Positions 44,166 to 56,039 of a stretch of DNA of 64,000 bases are shown one piece after another. The notes beneath the pieces were generated by a model, which worked only from the letters and a program-made list of their open reading frames with translations, had not been told where the DNA came from and searched no databases. The stretch lies in contig OV050031.1 of NCBI GenBank assembly GCA_920105625.2, positions 215,009,194 to 215,073,193 on the forward strand, written 5' to 3'. Made by a program: the position numbers and the translations under genes. The stretch is from Clusia tigrina. Its lineage: Eukaryota; Arthropoda; Insecta; Diptera; Clusiidae. How positions within the stretch are numbered: the stretch's first letter is position 1; the number at the start of each line of letters is the position of its first letter.

Positions 44166-47040
44166 TTGGATTATCTGTGATATCAGATACTATGATAACC
44201 ACGCTTCTTCCCCATCTTCTCCTACGCTTTATTACCTGCTTAACAATTTCAGCTAATTATGGTCCAATTTTCCTAAAGAACTCATATGAAGCAATATCTT
44301 TATGCCTTATACACCACGAGTACCGTTGTGTCTTGCACTGTCTGGCCTGCCTGCCCTGTCTTTCGCCCATTACTGCTGCTGCCCAATTACTTCGCTCCCA
44401 CTCTCCCACTCGAATACATATGTTCACCAATTTGTGTAAAATGTGGCCGGCCTTTCATGCCCGCTGTACTAGTACTGTAGTGTAGTTAATGTAGACAAAC
44501 CGTTTCCAAAACAATTTCTGCAATTCCTGCGGCCAACTCGTTGCCTAAAATAAAACCCCACAGAATTGTATGAAAATAACTTAAGCGAGCATTTAACCTA
44601 GCGTAAGAATTGCATAACCTTTCCTCAAAATAAACAAACAAACACAATCAAATGTGGGCATTGTGGTAGGATGTGAGCCTGTGGAGCGCTGTGATCATGA
44701 TCATCATTACAGGCAACAATAATTTCATACTCTTTATATTATTACATGAACAAGAGCAACAACAACAGCAACAACATCAACAACAAGAACATCAACAACT
44801 ACACCAACTACAACAATCACCACCACCACCACCATTACAACAATAACAATATAAACTATAATGCTGAAGACAATAACTGCCAAAGTCAGATAAATTGAAT
44901 TAACGAGCACACCGCGCAGAGATCGTTGCGCTTGCGCACAGCAACAAATCCGACCACCACCAAACCAATTCGTAGCAATTTGAGGCACTTGCAATCGCAA
45001 TGCTCCAATTGCCGAATAACAACAACAACAACAGCGGCAGTGGCCGCCTCATCAGTGGCGACTATAAATTTTACAGCTTGCACTTATGTACTTCCTAGCG
45101 TCCAAAGCTGCTCATAATATGCCGCTGAGTTGTGGCAGGCGGCCGACAGTGGCAGCAAAGCAACTATAACAACAACAACAATGAGAACAGAGAAGACAAC
45201 AACAGTTGTCCGAACAACAGTTGGCCACAGTTACTCGTATGGGCAGCCCGTTGGGAGATGGTGCGGTCCGACACAGTCAAAAGTCACCAGACCAAGTTTG
45301 CCTATTAATATGATGATAACAAATGATGGCTGCGGCAACAAATTTCAATGACACAAATGTGCAGCGAGCCCACTCCACTCCGCGCTCCACACACCACACA
45401 CAGTGGAGTATGGCTCCACACTCCACTTGCATATCAGTTGGTGGCGGTACCCTTGAGGCACTGCCCATGTGCGCGCCCCCATATAAGTACTCACAAGTTC
45501 AAATGGCAGTCGGCTGGTTGAGCGATCTGAGGCGCTGCTGCTGATGCTGCTGCTGGTGGTCATGTTGCTAGTGGCACTGCCACTCGTTGTGGCACTACTG
45601 AAACGCAGTTGCAAGTCGGAGAATTGGTCTTGGAATTGGAAATGGAAATGGAACTTACACAACTCTGCGATAATCATGATATACGAGCTATGATTGCTGA
45701 AAATGGTTTGAATGTTATGTTAGTTTTGCCTATTATTGCTGTTTGTTGTTCTTTGCATTGTTTTTGTTGTAGTTATTATTATTATGGCTGTTGCTATCGC
45801 TGTTGTCGTAGTTACTGTTGTTGTTGTTATTATTGTTGTCTGTACAATTCTAGCATAGAAAATTATGAGTTGAAAATATGCTGTAAAATGAACTTCGTAA
45901 TAGTCAGGAGGCACACATTTTTGGTAATAGAAAAATACACTGAAAAAAATGTCACCGAAGCAAGAAGGAATTTTAGGATTGATGGGAAAAACTGTTGTTG
46001 AAGGCATTGTATTTTTTCTTGGGAATTTTCTTGATCACATTTTTTTCACTATCTGAGTAATTTTTGGTTGTTTATCGCTGACTGTTTGGTTACAAAATCC
46101 GGCATAATGGCATAGTTGAAACAGAGCATTGTCTAAGTCATTGTCGAATTATATCAACACTGTATTATATCAACACAATTAGTATCCAGTGCGTTTCCAT
46201 GTCACCCAAAACCTAATCAGTGTCTCTGGGGGGAAACACCGTAATGGCGAGAGGAGTCCCGGACTGACGTGGTTCTGACTTTAGATGTTTTCCTCCTCGT
46301 TAAATATTTAAAAAAAACACCCAAAACCTGTTACCGTGATGAATCGGGCATGGTTACTTGTACTCGCATATCCAGAATACCACCAGAAATGATACTTATA
46401 TGAGTGTAGACTCAGCAACAGGATTCCCTTATCCTTCTATATCATATATTCTTATTTCGCTACTGAATTTGTTTGCCTATTATATTTGATAATACCCAAC
46501 ATATGATGGAGATACTTGCTCCCGGTCTATCAACTTAGAATTAAATCGTCCTGATTCGATACTACCCACCATAGATAGTTTTATGTCGACACAAATCAAG
46601 TACTCTTGGCACCCGGACTTTGATGGAAGTATTCTATTTGGATGCGGAGAAAGCACAGTATCGATGCCAGTATTACGGATTGGTATAAAATCGTACTCTA
46701 TAAGTCAGCATCGTTAGCTCTGTACTATATTAATATAACATAATACACAGTTATATATTCTGATTTATATAGTATGATTTGATACAATTCAATATTGCTG
46801 GTATCGGTACTGTATATTTAGTCTATTTACCAGTCATTCATTGACAGACCAGCGGATTAGATTTTGTTTTCAGTAAACCTGAAGCTATATTAGCTATATA
46901 TATTTGAATATATATTTCAAATCCGATCCGCTGACCGACATTTACTTGTAATCTTATACTTTAGTAATGTCGTTACTCTTTTTCTATCCGAGTGCTGGGT
47001 ACTATTATCGATACTTGATAACCACCTCTAAGTCGGCTAA
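44166..47040. other. Unique opa-rich island (about 44170-45990), then AT-rich DNA
   Basis: CAACAACAGCAACAACATCA-type triplets run at about 44755-44845 and again at 45015-45035 and 45166-45185. The complementary TTGTTG tracts occur near 45790-45840. Open frames here are triplet artefacts. From 46000 to 47040 the DNA is AT-rich and nothing is recognised. Confidence 0.35.
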
Positions 47041-47312
47041 ACAATTACTCCTCTCTCTCTCTGTCTCTAACTCCCCCTTTCTCTGTCTCTCTTTCTAACT
47101 CTCTCTCTCTAACTCCCCCCTCTCCCTCTCTCTCTCCCTCTCGAACTCCCTCTCCCTCTCCCTCTCACTCTCTCTCTCTCTAACTCCCTCTCTTTCTCTC
47201 TCTATCTCTAACTCTCTCTCTCTCTCTCTCTCTAACTCCCCCCTCTCCCTCTCTCTCCCTCTCTAACTCCCTCTCTCTCCCTCCCTCTCTAACTCCATCT
47301 CCCTCTCTCTCT
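47041..47312. repeat. CT microsatellite with interspersed AACTCCC
   Basis: CTCTCT runs are broken every 20-40 bp by TAACTCCCTCT. The block is a long, impure polypyrimidine tract on the plus strand. Confidence 0.97.
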
Positions 47313-47403
47313 CTTATATATTTCTTGTTATTAGTACGTTATAAGCTTAACTTAAGAGTGGAGATTATGTTATGGATTGTAACAGCCTAGATTGGGTTTA
47401 ATA

Positions 47404-47997
47404 CGAGGGCGGATTGATATTGAAGCTACCTAAGTAGGAAAAAAACGGTTTTTTTTTTTCAAAAACCATTTATTTCTCAAAATAGTCTCCTTTTACTTCG
47501 ACACACTTAGTAAGACGATATTCAAACTTTTTTATACCATCTGAATAATACGATTTCGGGAACCCCTCAAAATACGCGTTAGTTTCGGCAATATTTTCTT
47601 GATATTTTTTTCAGTAACCACCTCTTTTTGCCTTCCTGTTGATGGTATTGTTGCAGTGCTTGTTCGGCCGCGTTTAAATTCAGCAATCCAATATTTTACC
47701 ATGTAATCTGACGGAGCAGACTCACCGTAATGTTTATCGAGCTTTTCTTGTGTCTCTTTCGCCGTTTTCCCTTTCAACTAATAGTGTTTAATCACTGCAC
47801 GAAATTCTTTTTTTTCCATTTTTCAAGAAACACAAAAGTTGCTTACTTCAAACGACTTCAAAAAAAAAAAACTAATCGATGAATTTGGGTGAAATTTTAA
47901 CAGCTGACGTTTGACAGATCGCAATTTCTAAAAAAAAAAGTGTTTGTGTTTGTGCTGCCATCTAGCGCTAGGTAGCTTCAATATCAATCCGCCCTCG
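47404..47997 (-). mobile_element. Internally deleted mariner element, complete ends
   Basis: The ends are perfect inverted repeats: CGAGGGCGGATTGATATTGA on the left (from 47404) continues to 47432 and is matched exactly at 47969-47997. TA lies just outside both ends (47402-47403 and 47998-47999), the mariner target duplication. The element is about 594 bp, against about 1.3 kb for a full mariner, because the middle of the transposase gene is missing. It sits at the edge of the CT microsatellite block and has no internal insertion. Confidence 0.95.
47470..47819 (-). pseudogene. Mariner transposase, deleted and frameshifted
   Basis: The start codon is at 47819-47817, and codon 14 is a TAG stop (47780-47778). 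After it the frame continues as a helix-turn-helix N-terminus with KGKTAKETQEKLDKHYGES and IAEFKRGRTSTATIPSTGR. All catalytic DDD motifs are lost. The C-terminal end, with LTKCVEVKGDYFEK and a stop at 47472-47470, survives in another frame. The gene is non-functional; mobility would need transposase from elsewhere. Confidence 0.9.
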
Positions 47998-47999
47998 TA

Positions 48000-49799
48000 T
48001 ATACAAAAGAAGCACTGACTGAGTGATGAGTTGTTTATATCGCCACAGTCCTACTGTTAAAAACATCTTAGAAATGTGTTGAACAACTTATAGCAGGGCA
48101 TGCTACCTCACAAAGTAAGAAAATATTAGATCGGCCAAGTGATTCTGGAGATTCGACAATGAATCCTCTCATATCTCTTTTTACTCAAAAACTTCTTCAC
48201 TCATCTCACTGAGGTAACAAAACAGTACTGGCGGATGGTCTTCTAAACGTCTGCTTCTCTATTTCTACTCCTCTATCAAAACTTTCACCGCTCTTTCCAC
48301 ACAACTCTAGTGGATCCGTTGAAACCCTTAAAACAAGAAAAGTTTGTTCTAGGATGTTTATTACAATTGGTGCTGTTTATGTCGTTGAGTTCTGATTTTA
48401 GTCCTATAGACTATCACTATCATTGGTTATTCAGAATAGACTAGAATTTATAGCAGTTAACTAGAATGTATTTAACTGTTATAAATTCTAGTTAACTGCT
48501 ATAGATTCTAGAATTTTTAACAGTTACCAAAGCACTGTCGACACTTTTTAATAAGTAGGCCAGATAACTCAATAACTGACCTCAACAAGCAATTGCCCAA
48601 GTGGTGCACCTGCAAAATAGAGCAACTACACAAGTCAGAAGTAAGCAATGAGGATTAGTATATACTTGTAAGAGCCAAAAAGATTTAATAAAGATATATT
48701 CAATATTGCAAGTGAAGATGGAATGTATTTTTAGTCACATCATTGGATCCAATTTTGTTAATACATATGTATATACCACAAATATATCCAACTTCCCGTC
48801 CGCTTTTCCTAACCGAGTAGAGAATGAGGACAAATTTCATACCCGGTCAAAATAAAAGGAAAGTAAACTTTGATGAATAGGTTCAAGATGGACGGATGGG
48901 TAGAAAGGGAAGAATATAAAAATACATATATAGTGCTTATACATACTCGTATATAGTACATTCCATGCAGAGTTTCTAATGAAATTGGTGTCTTAAACTC
49001 GAATAAAGTAACCCAAATTGGTGCCCTTTTCGATTCAATTAACTTCAAATGTGGTAAAATACGGTATGATCCTTAACCACCCACAAAAGGTTGATTAATT
49101 CCACCGATTCTTATGGACGGAAATGTTTAGATCGAAATATGTCTGCATTTTCCGAAAGACTTCTCTACTTCGATATGTCCAGCAGAAATGCACACAGGCG
49201 TGGGACCATTTTGGATGTTAAAAGGTATGCATTTGATGAAGGAAGGTTTTTGAATTTCAATATCAGACTTTTTGTTCCATCTGCCTTGAAAGTGGGTATT
49301 GTCTGCGATAAATCATGTCACACGTCTTCTCTCAATAGCCCCAGTACTCAACCTAAATGAAAAATGACTCCAAATCTGAAGGCTTTCCAGATCCCAGACC
49401 CCAGAGCATACTAGCCTGGACAATGTCGCCATTATTACGGATCCCAGGATCCCAGGTCTTTTAGTTTATTTTGGAGTTCTGGATGATCGTTCCTTTTCCA
49501 GTAACACGGCAAAGTTTAGTATTTCCCTGGCAGGTAATCAATGTGTCTTTGATAAAAGACTCAAGCAAAGAAAATTACGCATCTTACTTTTCGCAAAATT
49601 ACAATTAGTTTGGACAATTTAGCTGCAACAATTCAAGGGAGATGCTACTTCCTTTGGCTCTACTTTCATTGTTTTTGCTTTGAATATGACTCCTATAGTG
49701 AACACCATTGTAATTAGATCTGCGAAAATAGAATTAGATCTGCCATAAATTGCATTTTTTCATAGTTTCTCGAGATTATAGAAAGTAGCCATTAATCCT
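48000..49799. other. AT-rich, no gene recognised
   Basis: Apart from the hairpin at 48441-48511, only short domain-free frames are present, for example 49091-49360 on the plus strand. Confidence 0.3.
48441..48511. repeat. Inverted repeat, 25-bp arms with one mismatch
   Basis: CTAGAATTTATAGCAGTTAA plus CTAGA (48441-48465) pairs with 48487-48511 around a 21-nt loop; a single base differs. The loop itself contains TTTAACTGTTATAAA, related to the arms, so local duplication and inversion probably built it. Confidence 0.8.
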
Positions 49800-49880
49800 G
49801 CCAATGGGATACTGGAACTATTCCCGGGAGGTCAAGGTTCAACTAGGACCTTCGAGCCAACAATGATGATGATGGAACCA
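49800..49880 (+). mobile_element. Retroelement 3' end with a TGA-repeat tail
   Basis: CCCGGGAGGTCAAGGTTCAA and CTAGGACCTTCGAGCCAACA lead directly into ATGATGATGATGG. The same segment in reverse complement, with (CAT)n, lies at about 17005-17047. A shared sequence ending in a trinucleotide repeat suggests a non-LTR 3' terminus. Confidence 0.5.
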
Positions 49881-51580
49881 CGGCAACTACAACGCAAAAG
49901 CTGAACACGTCATTTTCTGCCCCCAATATTCTCGCTTTTACAGTGTATTGGGTTTACTCTAAATGGTATTCTTAGTCGCCAGTCAGCAGCATTTTCCCAA
50001 GCCAAAGGCCGCTGATGATGTTCGTCCGCTGATGCAGGCAATTACGTTACCTTCGCAGCTATTGCCTCAGCGCACAAAATTCGTTGTGCTTGCATACGAG
50101 GCGGATAAGCACAGAATACAGAATCCGATGTGAGTTTTTATGCAATTCCGATGTGAGTTTTTATGCAATTCCTGAGCGCACACGCCAAATCGAGAAAGGC
50201 ACTTTACACTTGCCCACTGCCACACCGAGTGGGGCGGCGAGCGGAAATTCAACAGCCAAAAGACCAGAAGCGGACAATGGTCCAAACCAAATCTGAAATG
50301 TCCGCGCGAGTACTCGGTAAGTGCGGTCAGCGCTGGTTGAAGTCTTGTGTGGCGCAACGATAATCCCAACCAAAAGGCGGCGACGACAACGACCACGGCG
50401 ACAACACTATGCCCCCTCTCCCAGTGATATGACGAAGTTGCCCGTTCTACACGGCATTGGCAACCAACTCCCCAAAAGTTAAGAGGAGGCGCATGTAAAA
50501 GGGACTTTTTTGGTTATAATCGCGCGACTAACATCATAGAAAAATGCTTGTCTCTCTCTGTTTCTTGTCTGCTTTGTTGTTGTTTGTTGTTTGTTGTTGT
50601 TTATGAATAATGGGCAATGACTGGTATGAAAAAACTACATACAAGTATTGTTGTTGCCGTTCCTGTTGCTGTTGCTGTTATGTTGAATTGTAAACGTCAA
50701 CATTTTGCTTGTCGTACAATATCCACAAAAGTTGCCTTAAAATTCTTTTCCATATTTTTAATTTTTTTTTTTTTTTGTGTCTGCTGTTTATTTTTCCTCA
50801 AGTGTTTCGAGGAATACCTGAAATTACTTCCGCCATTGCCGTCTCCGTTGCTATTTTTTGGTAAGCGCGAAATATTGGCAGTTTTCTGCTGCTAATTGCA
50901 CAAGAAAAGGAAATGCCGCAGCTGAACCTGGGCGGTAATCGCTTTCCTTCTCCTATTACGACCTCCTTGATGGCCGTTTATGAGGGATTTGCTTAGCAGA
51001 AGATCATTTCATGCTTAAGCATTTGCAGATTTAAACATATAATTCTCTTCTCTCTATCTCTCTCACTCTTAATCTCACTATCTCTCTCTAACGTCTATCA
51101 AAATTACCCACTTGTATATGCCAAGACGATGGAGGCTCATCAGCATGTGCCAAAAGGCCACTTATGTAAATCATTTTGATGCCTGTCATCTGCATAATCA
51201 GCACAATTTAATATTATTATGCTATCAAAAACATATAAAAGCACTTTTCGCATGTAGCAGTTCGCACAACAACAGCAAACACAACAACCACAACAACAAC
51301 CACGACAACACTTGCAGCATTTGCAACACTTACACTTCATTACCGAGGCTGCACTCATACTGCCGAGGTGAGTGTGTCGTGTGACTTATGACGGATGCCA
51401 ATCCATCTTCACGCACGCTTCATGCAGCCTGCCTGCCTGCTGCTGCTGCTGCCTGCCTTCCAACTGGCAGCATCTGCTGCCTGTCAACCTGTACACCGAG
51501 CGAGCGAAGAATGCTAAATATTGGCACTTACATAACAGCACAACATACGAGAGTATATCGTAGAGATGGCAAAAAGGGCA
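49881..51580. other. Unique island with opa triplets
   Basis: There is a 23-bp direct duplication CCGATGTGAGTTTTTATGCA-type at 50124-50169. TTGTTG and CAACAA tracts lie near 50575-50605 and 51265-51305, and GCCTGCCTGCTGCTGCTGCT near 51430-51450. Open frames on both strands are triplet artefacts. Confidence 0.35.
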
Positions 51581-52065
51581 ACGTTTCGTTACATCAGTAC
51601 TCGTTACTTACGGTAGTACTTCTGTGGGAATATCAGGAGGGACGTCAGGAACTCCAAAGGATCATATATTAGTGTAGAGAGGGATGAACTATGCCACAGA
51701 GTTTAGTTGTTTAACAATTCGGTCTTTAGGAAGAGTGTTGGAGTAAAAATCTGGCATAACGTTTACATCAGTACTCATTACTTACGGTACGTAACTACTT
51801 CTGTGGGACTATTAGGAGTGACGTCAGGAGCTAAAAAGGATCATAGATTAGTGTAGAGAGAGATGAACTACGCCAGAGAGTTCAGAGTTGTTGAGAATTT
51901 CGGTCTTTTGGAAGAGTGTTGGAGTAAAAATCTGGCATTGTCTGATAGGAAATCAGTTGAGAATAAGACGACTGAGATGTCAGGAGTGGCATCAGCAACT
52001 CCATAGATTCTGTGAGACATTCCAGATAACACTGGGAACACATTATTAATATTATTAATATACCT
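51581..52065. repeat. Tandem repeat of about 180 bp, about two and a half copies
   Basis: CATCAGTACTCGTTACTTAC (about 51592) and CATCAGTACTCATTACTTAC (about 51766) head two units. Both contain GGATCATA-ATTAGTGTAGAGA, GAACTA-GCCA-AGAGTT and GAAGAGTGTTGGAGTAAAAA. A third unit starts near 51900 and is cut by a SINE. Confidence 0.85.
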
Positions 52066-52205
52066 CTCATTCTGATTGGGAGGAATGAGTACTAGGAACT
52101 TCGCTTTGAAAAATATTAAAAAATATTGTTCAGACCATGCCTGGAACAGGATTCGAACCCACGTCTCCCTGAGTATTCTTGCCACTAGACTGCGGAGGCC
52201 GGCAG
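52066..52205 (-). mobile_element. tRNA-derived SINE, copy 5
   Basis: Minus strand: GGCCTCCGCAGTCTAGTGG (A-box region), a B box GGTTCGAATCC (52159-52149) that is the best match of the family to the consensus, then TTCCTAGTACTCATTCCTCC. It interrupts the 180-bp tandem repeat. Confidence 0.7.
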
Positions 52206-52830
52206 AAACTACAGAGGTTGTTTGTAGAAGGTGAATTCAGTGCTAGGATAAGAATCATTATGGCTGATAGGAACAAAGACAGAAGAAGGTGACTGAGATA
52301 TCAGGAGTTATATAGTGAACTGAATAATCACAGAGACAATCCAGAGAAGAGAGATGCCATCCATCTCTATAGATTCATTTAGACATTTCAAAGAAAACTA
52401 GAAACACATTAACTATATCAGAGACTGCAGAGGTTGCTTGAAGAAGCTGATTCAAAGAACAAGGTTTGAAGTAAAAATCTGACATTGTCTGACAGGAAGT
52501 CAAACGAGAATGCATTGCATCTGGAACTCCTTAGATTCCTTGAGACATTCCAGGGAATACTACAGAGGTTCTTTAAAAAATCTGATTTCAGGAACAGTGT
52601 TGCGGTAAAAGTCTGACATTGTCTGATAGGAAATTAGGCGACAATAAGGTGTATGAAATTTCAGGGGTGGTATATTGAACTTCAGAGATGCACAGAGCCA
52701 TTCCAAAGAACCTTATAAGCAGATACTATGCATGAACATCCAGAGGTGGTTGAAAAAATCTAAATTTAGAGAGTGTTGGGGTTAAAAAATCTGCTAGGAA
52801 TTCAGACGAGAATAATGGAACGAACCACTC
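52206..52830. repeat. Diverged continuation of the tandem repeat
   Basis: TACAGAGGTT, GTAAAAATCTGACATTGTCTG, AGACATTCCAG and TGATAGGAAAT-AG recur at about 120-190 bp intervals through 52215-52800, in the same phrases as the array left of the SINE. Confidence 0.65.
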
Positions 52831-52929
52831 ACATGACTTCTGCTGGAAATTGGCGAACTAAATCAATTTCCTCCAACTCGGTATAGGTCGCGATGCCAGT
52901 AGGTAAAGAAACAATCTTCTGGGAGACTA

Positions 52930-53340
52930 AAAGGAAATATAAATGGATGAAGCCTGAGGCCAAGAAGTCTCCTTTATTCTATTCCTAGAATTTGGTGAGG
53001 GAAAAGTGATAAATATGGAAACATAATGAAATTTCAATGGGAATCTAAGTCTTCCCTAATTGAACCGCAAGGCGGAATTGACGAAGGTCACGCCAAGAAA
53101 TGTCATTTACTCTATTCCCAAAATAATTTGATGAGGGAAAAGTGATAAATATGGAAATTTATTAGTACCATAATAGGCGTTACTGATCTAAGAGTACCCC
53201 AATTCAATCTCAAGGCGAAATTAACGAAGATGAGGTCAAGAAGTCTGCTTTATTCTATTCCCAGAATAGTTTAGGGAGGGAAAAGTGGTAAATGGTCATT
53301 TCTGATCTAAGTGTACCCTAACTGAAGGCTGCCAATTGCC
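52930..53340. repeat. Tandem repeat of about 135-145 bp, three copies
   Basis: CCAAGAAGTCTCCTTTATTC (52959), CCAAGAAATGTCATTTACTC (about 53093) and TCAAGAAGTCTGCTTTATTC (about 53236) head units that share GGGAAAAGTGATAAATATGG and CTCAAGGCGAAATTAACGAA-type ends. Confidence 0.85.
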
Positions 53341-55604
53341 TAATCTAACGACAGTAGATCCCATCCAATAATTAACCAATTTAAATAAAGACTTCCAAAA
53401 TTCGTATTTAAAATGATCGTAACTCAGTTGATCGCAAAAAATTACCTAGGAAACAACTCCATCCCAGGTAAAGATAAGTTCAAAAGCGAAAATAGTAGAT
53501 TGAGGTACCAAAGTGAATGGATCAATCAGTAGCATAACATCAAAAGAGTATCAATGATGTCAACTGCAACTAATTTTGGGGTTCTTTTAGGTTGCATTGA
53601 TATGGCAGCCACTTACGCTACTAAGAACCATTGCCAAATTTAGAAGTTGTTTTCATTTTTGGAAATATTCCGAAGTTTTTGGTTGGTTTTCTGGTCAGCG
53701 GCAGTTCTTCCCGTAACGATAATGCAGATACGATTACCGCAATCGAAAGTAACTCTAAGCACCACCAGGAGACACCACTAAAGTCGCGCCACAGCTTCAG
53801 TTTGAGCTTCCGCTTCAGCGTCAGCGTCAGCCTCAACCTTAGACTTGATCGCTGCCGCAGTCGCCGTCGCCGTCGCCGTACATCAAGCCTGGCGGTGTTA
53901 TGCGAAAAGCAAAAATCTGCTGCAAGTGCATGTGCCACATGAGCGCAACTGATTTATGGCACTCAGTGTGAAAGTGTTGCATTGCATTGTGGCAGCCCAG
54001 CAACACCGTTGCCTGCCCGGTTGCCTTGTTGCCCACGTTCGGTTGCTTGTTGCCTGGCATATAATGCCGCTACAGTGCACAAGAGTCACAACGGCGCACG
54101 GTGCTGGGCTTTTTGCAACTCGACAAGGTAATTTACACACAAAATGAGGGGCGTGTCTCGCGCAAGTACTCGTACCTTTGCGCTCCTCTGTCTATGATGT
54201 CATAATTCTTTCTTATGTTGGCACTTTTATTATTACAGCCGTTGTTGTGGTTGTTGTTGCTGTTATCGTTGCTGTAATAAGGCAAACAGGAAGCAATACA
54301 ACAATAACAACAACAATGAAAATCCCATAAAAACTACCTCCTGCCTCGTAGTCGCATTTTTCAATTGAAATTAAATCTGCAGCAAATTGGAGCAACACTG
54401 CAATTTGCGACCCTTCTTCGCAGCAATTTGTGCAGCCAGCATTTCATTGCGTTTAATTGAACTTAGTTTACGTGTCGTTGCTCATGCTGCGCCCCTTTGT
54501 CCACACTTGTGGCGACGGCGGCGTCTTTTGTGTCCACAATTAAGGAGTCCGCTGGTAGCTGCGCCAAGTGCCGCTTCTATCGCGGCTCCCGAAACGAAAC
54601 GTGCGAATGAACGACTGAGTGAGTGGAGGAACAGGAGTCGCCGCTGTCAGCCGCCAAATAAGGCTAATTTGGCCCAAATGAGCGCCTCAACTCAATTTAC
54701 TCATTTTGGAGGCCACTTTAGCAAATACCCTGAAATGTGGAGTTAGCGGTGACTTCACAGAATCGGAGCCTGCGACTTTTGGATTGTAAAGGCAAGTCCC
54801 CTTTCCCTGCTTCGGCGTAGAGCACATTGGCCTGGTTTGCTTTTGGTTCATTTTTGTTGCCGAAAGTTCTTCCAAAAATTTGGCAAAATATTGGCAAAAA
54901 TTTCGCTTATAGATTTCCAAATTTGTCAGGCTTAGAAATTAATATACAAATATTTGCAAACTCATTTGGTTTTAATAGTGTGAAATGGCAAATAACCCAA
55001 AAGTGGTTATATCGGCCACGTTAATTGTACTCCGCGTAAACAACGTCGTTTGCCGCCGCTGCTTGACCCACTTGCCGCTTATGGCAAAGGCCGTTTAGCC
55101 AAAAATTCTGTGAAGCTGTCAATCCAAAAGGAAAGAACTTTCAATTAAGCGTCTTCCAAGTATGGTCAACGAAGAGATTAGCGCCTATCTGTTGGGGTCA
55201 GCGTTCGCTTTCATTGTGGAACATGCGTCATTTATATAAACATATTCTGACTGTTAATTGGTTGGTTAACCACAAGTTTCTTTCCATTATAAAGGGAAAA
55301 TATTGCGACATGTTTTAAAGTGCAGACACTTAAGCATCCGACTGAATTGTCAAAGGGAATAGTTAAAGGCACCGCCAGAAATTAAAACGAGTTGATGTGG
55401 GTAGTCAGAGTTTCACTCACCATCACTCTATAAGTGTTGATTGCATTGGAGTACCACCTGAATCAATCTGTATCAACCAAACCTGTGCTATAATCAGTTT
55501 TATCAGAACTGTTCTTAACGAATTCTTTCTCATAAGCAACGTATGAATGAATGAATGAAATAAAGAGGGGAAATGTAACTCGACCAATTTGATATATTGT
55601 ACTC
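53341..55604. other. Unique island about 53600-55240, no gene recognised
   Basis: The island is better balanced in base content, with TTGTTGTTGC/ACAACAACAA tracts near 54240-54315. Frames at 53.6-54.7 kb are open on both strands at once and lack domains. From 55240 to 55604 nothing is seen. Confidence 0.35.
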
Positions 55605-56005
55605 CTCCTGCATGTACCTATTAAAGGTCTTCTATTAGCCCAACAATTCTAAGGAAGCTTACCACTGAGTTGGGGTTCATTGCTCTAATGTGTCTGCCCT
55701 CGGGCCAGTAATGCCCCAGATATTTTTTCCTACTGCGAGCTAAGGCTTCGCAGTTCATTAGAAGGTGCTCTGGTGTTCCTTCTGCCTTCGTACAGAACCT
55801 ACACGTGCTTACAGGTGAGAGTCCGAGTTTCATGAGATGGCTTCTTAAACGACAGTGGCCTGTGAGGTAACCTGTCAGAGTTCTTAAATTGTTGTTGCTT
55901 AACTGTTGTTGCTGCTCGTTTTGAAGTGTAGTCGCCAATCATGAGTTTGGATTGTCTAAGTTTTGGGATGATCTTCTGGATTTTTTTAAGCGACGTATTA
56001 AGCGA
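55605..56005 (-). mobile_element. I/R1-like non-LTR element, C-terminal remnant
   Basis: The minus-strand frame 55938-55621 ends with RTLTGYLTGHCRLRSHLMKL, CRFCTKAEGTPEHLLMNCEA and a stop at the gene end. This is the CxxC-H-C tail after RNase H in I-like ORF2 proteins. Upstream, LRQSKLMIGDYTSKRAATT (about 55955-55895) lies in another frame, so one frameshift in a CAA-rich run (QQQ) separates them. About 130 residues survive; RT is absent. Confidence 0.75.
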
Positions 56006-56039
56006 CAAATTAAATTACGGCATTACACAAATTTATTTA

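Noticed and set aside
53621..53942. Overlapping Arg/Ser-rich and Leu/Arg-rich frames
   Set aside because: Both strands are open over the same bases in GC-balanced sequence; neither has a domain or a start context of note.
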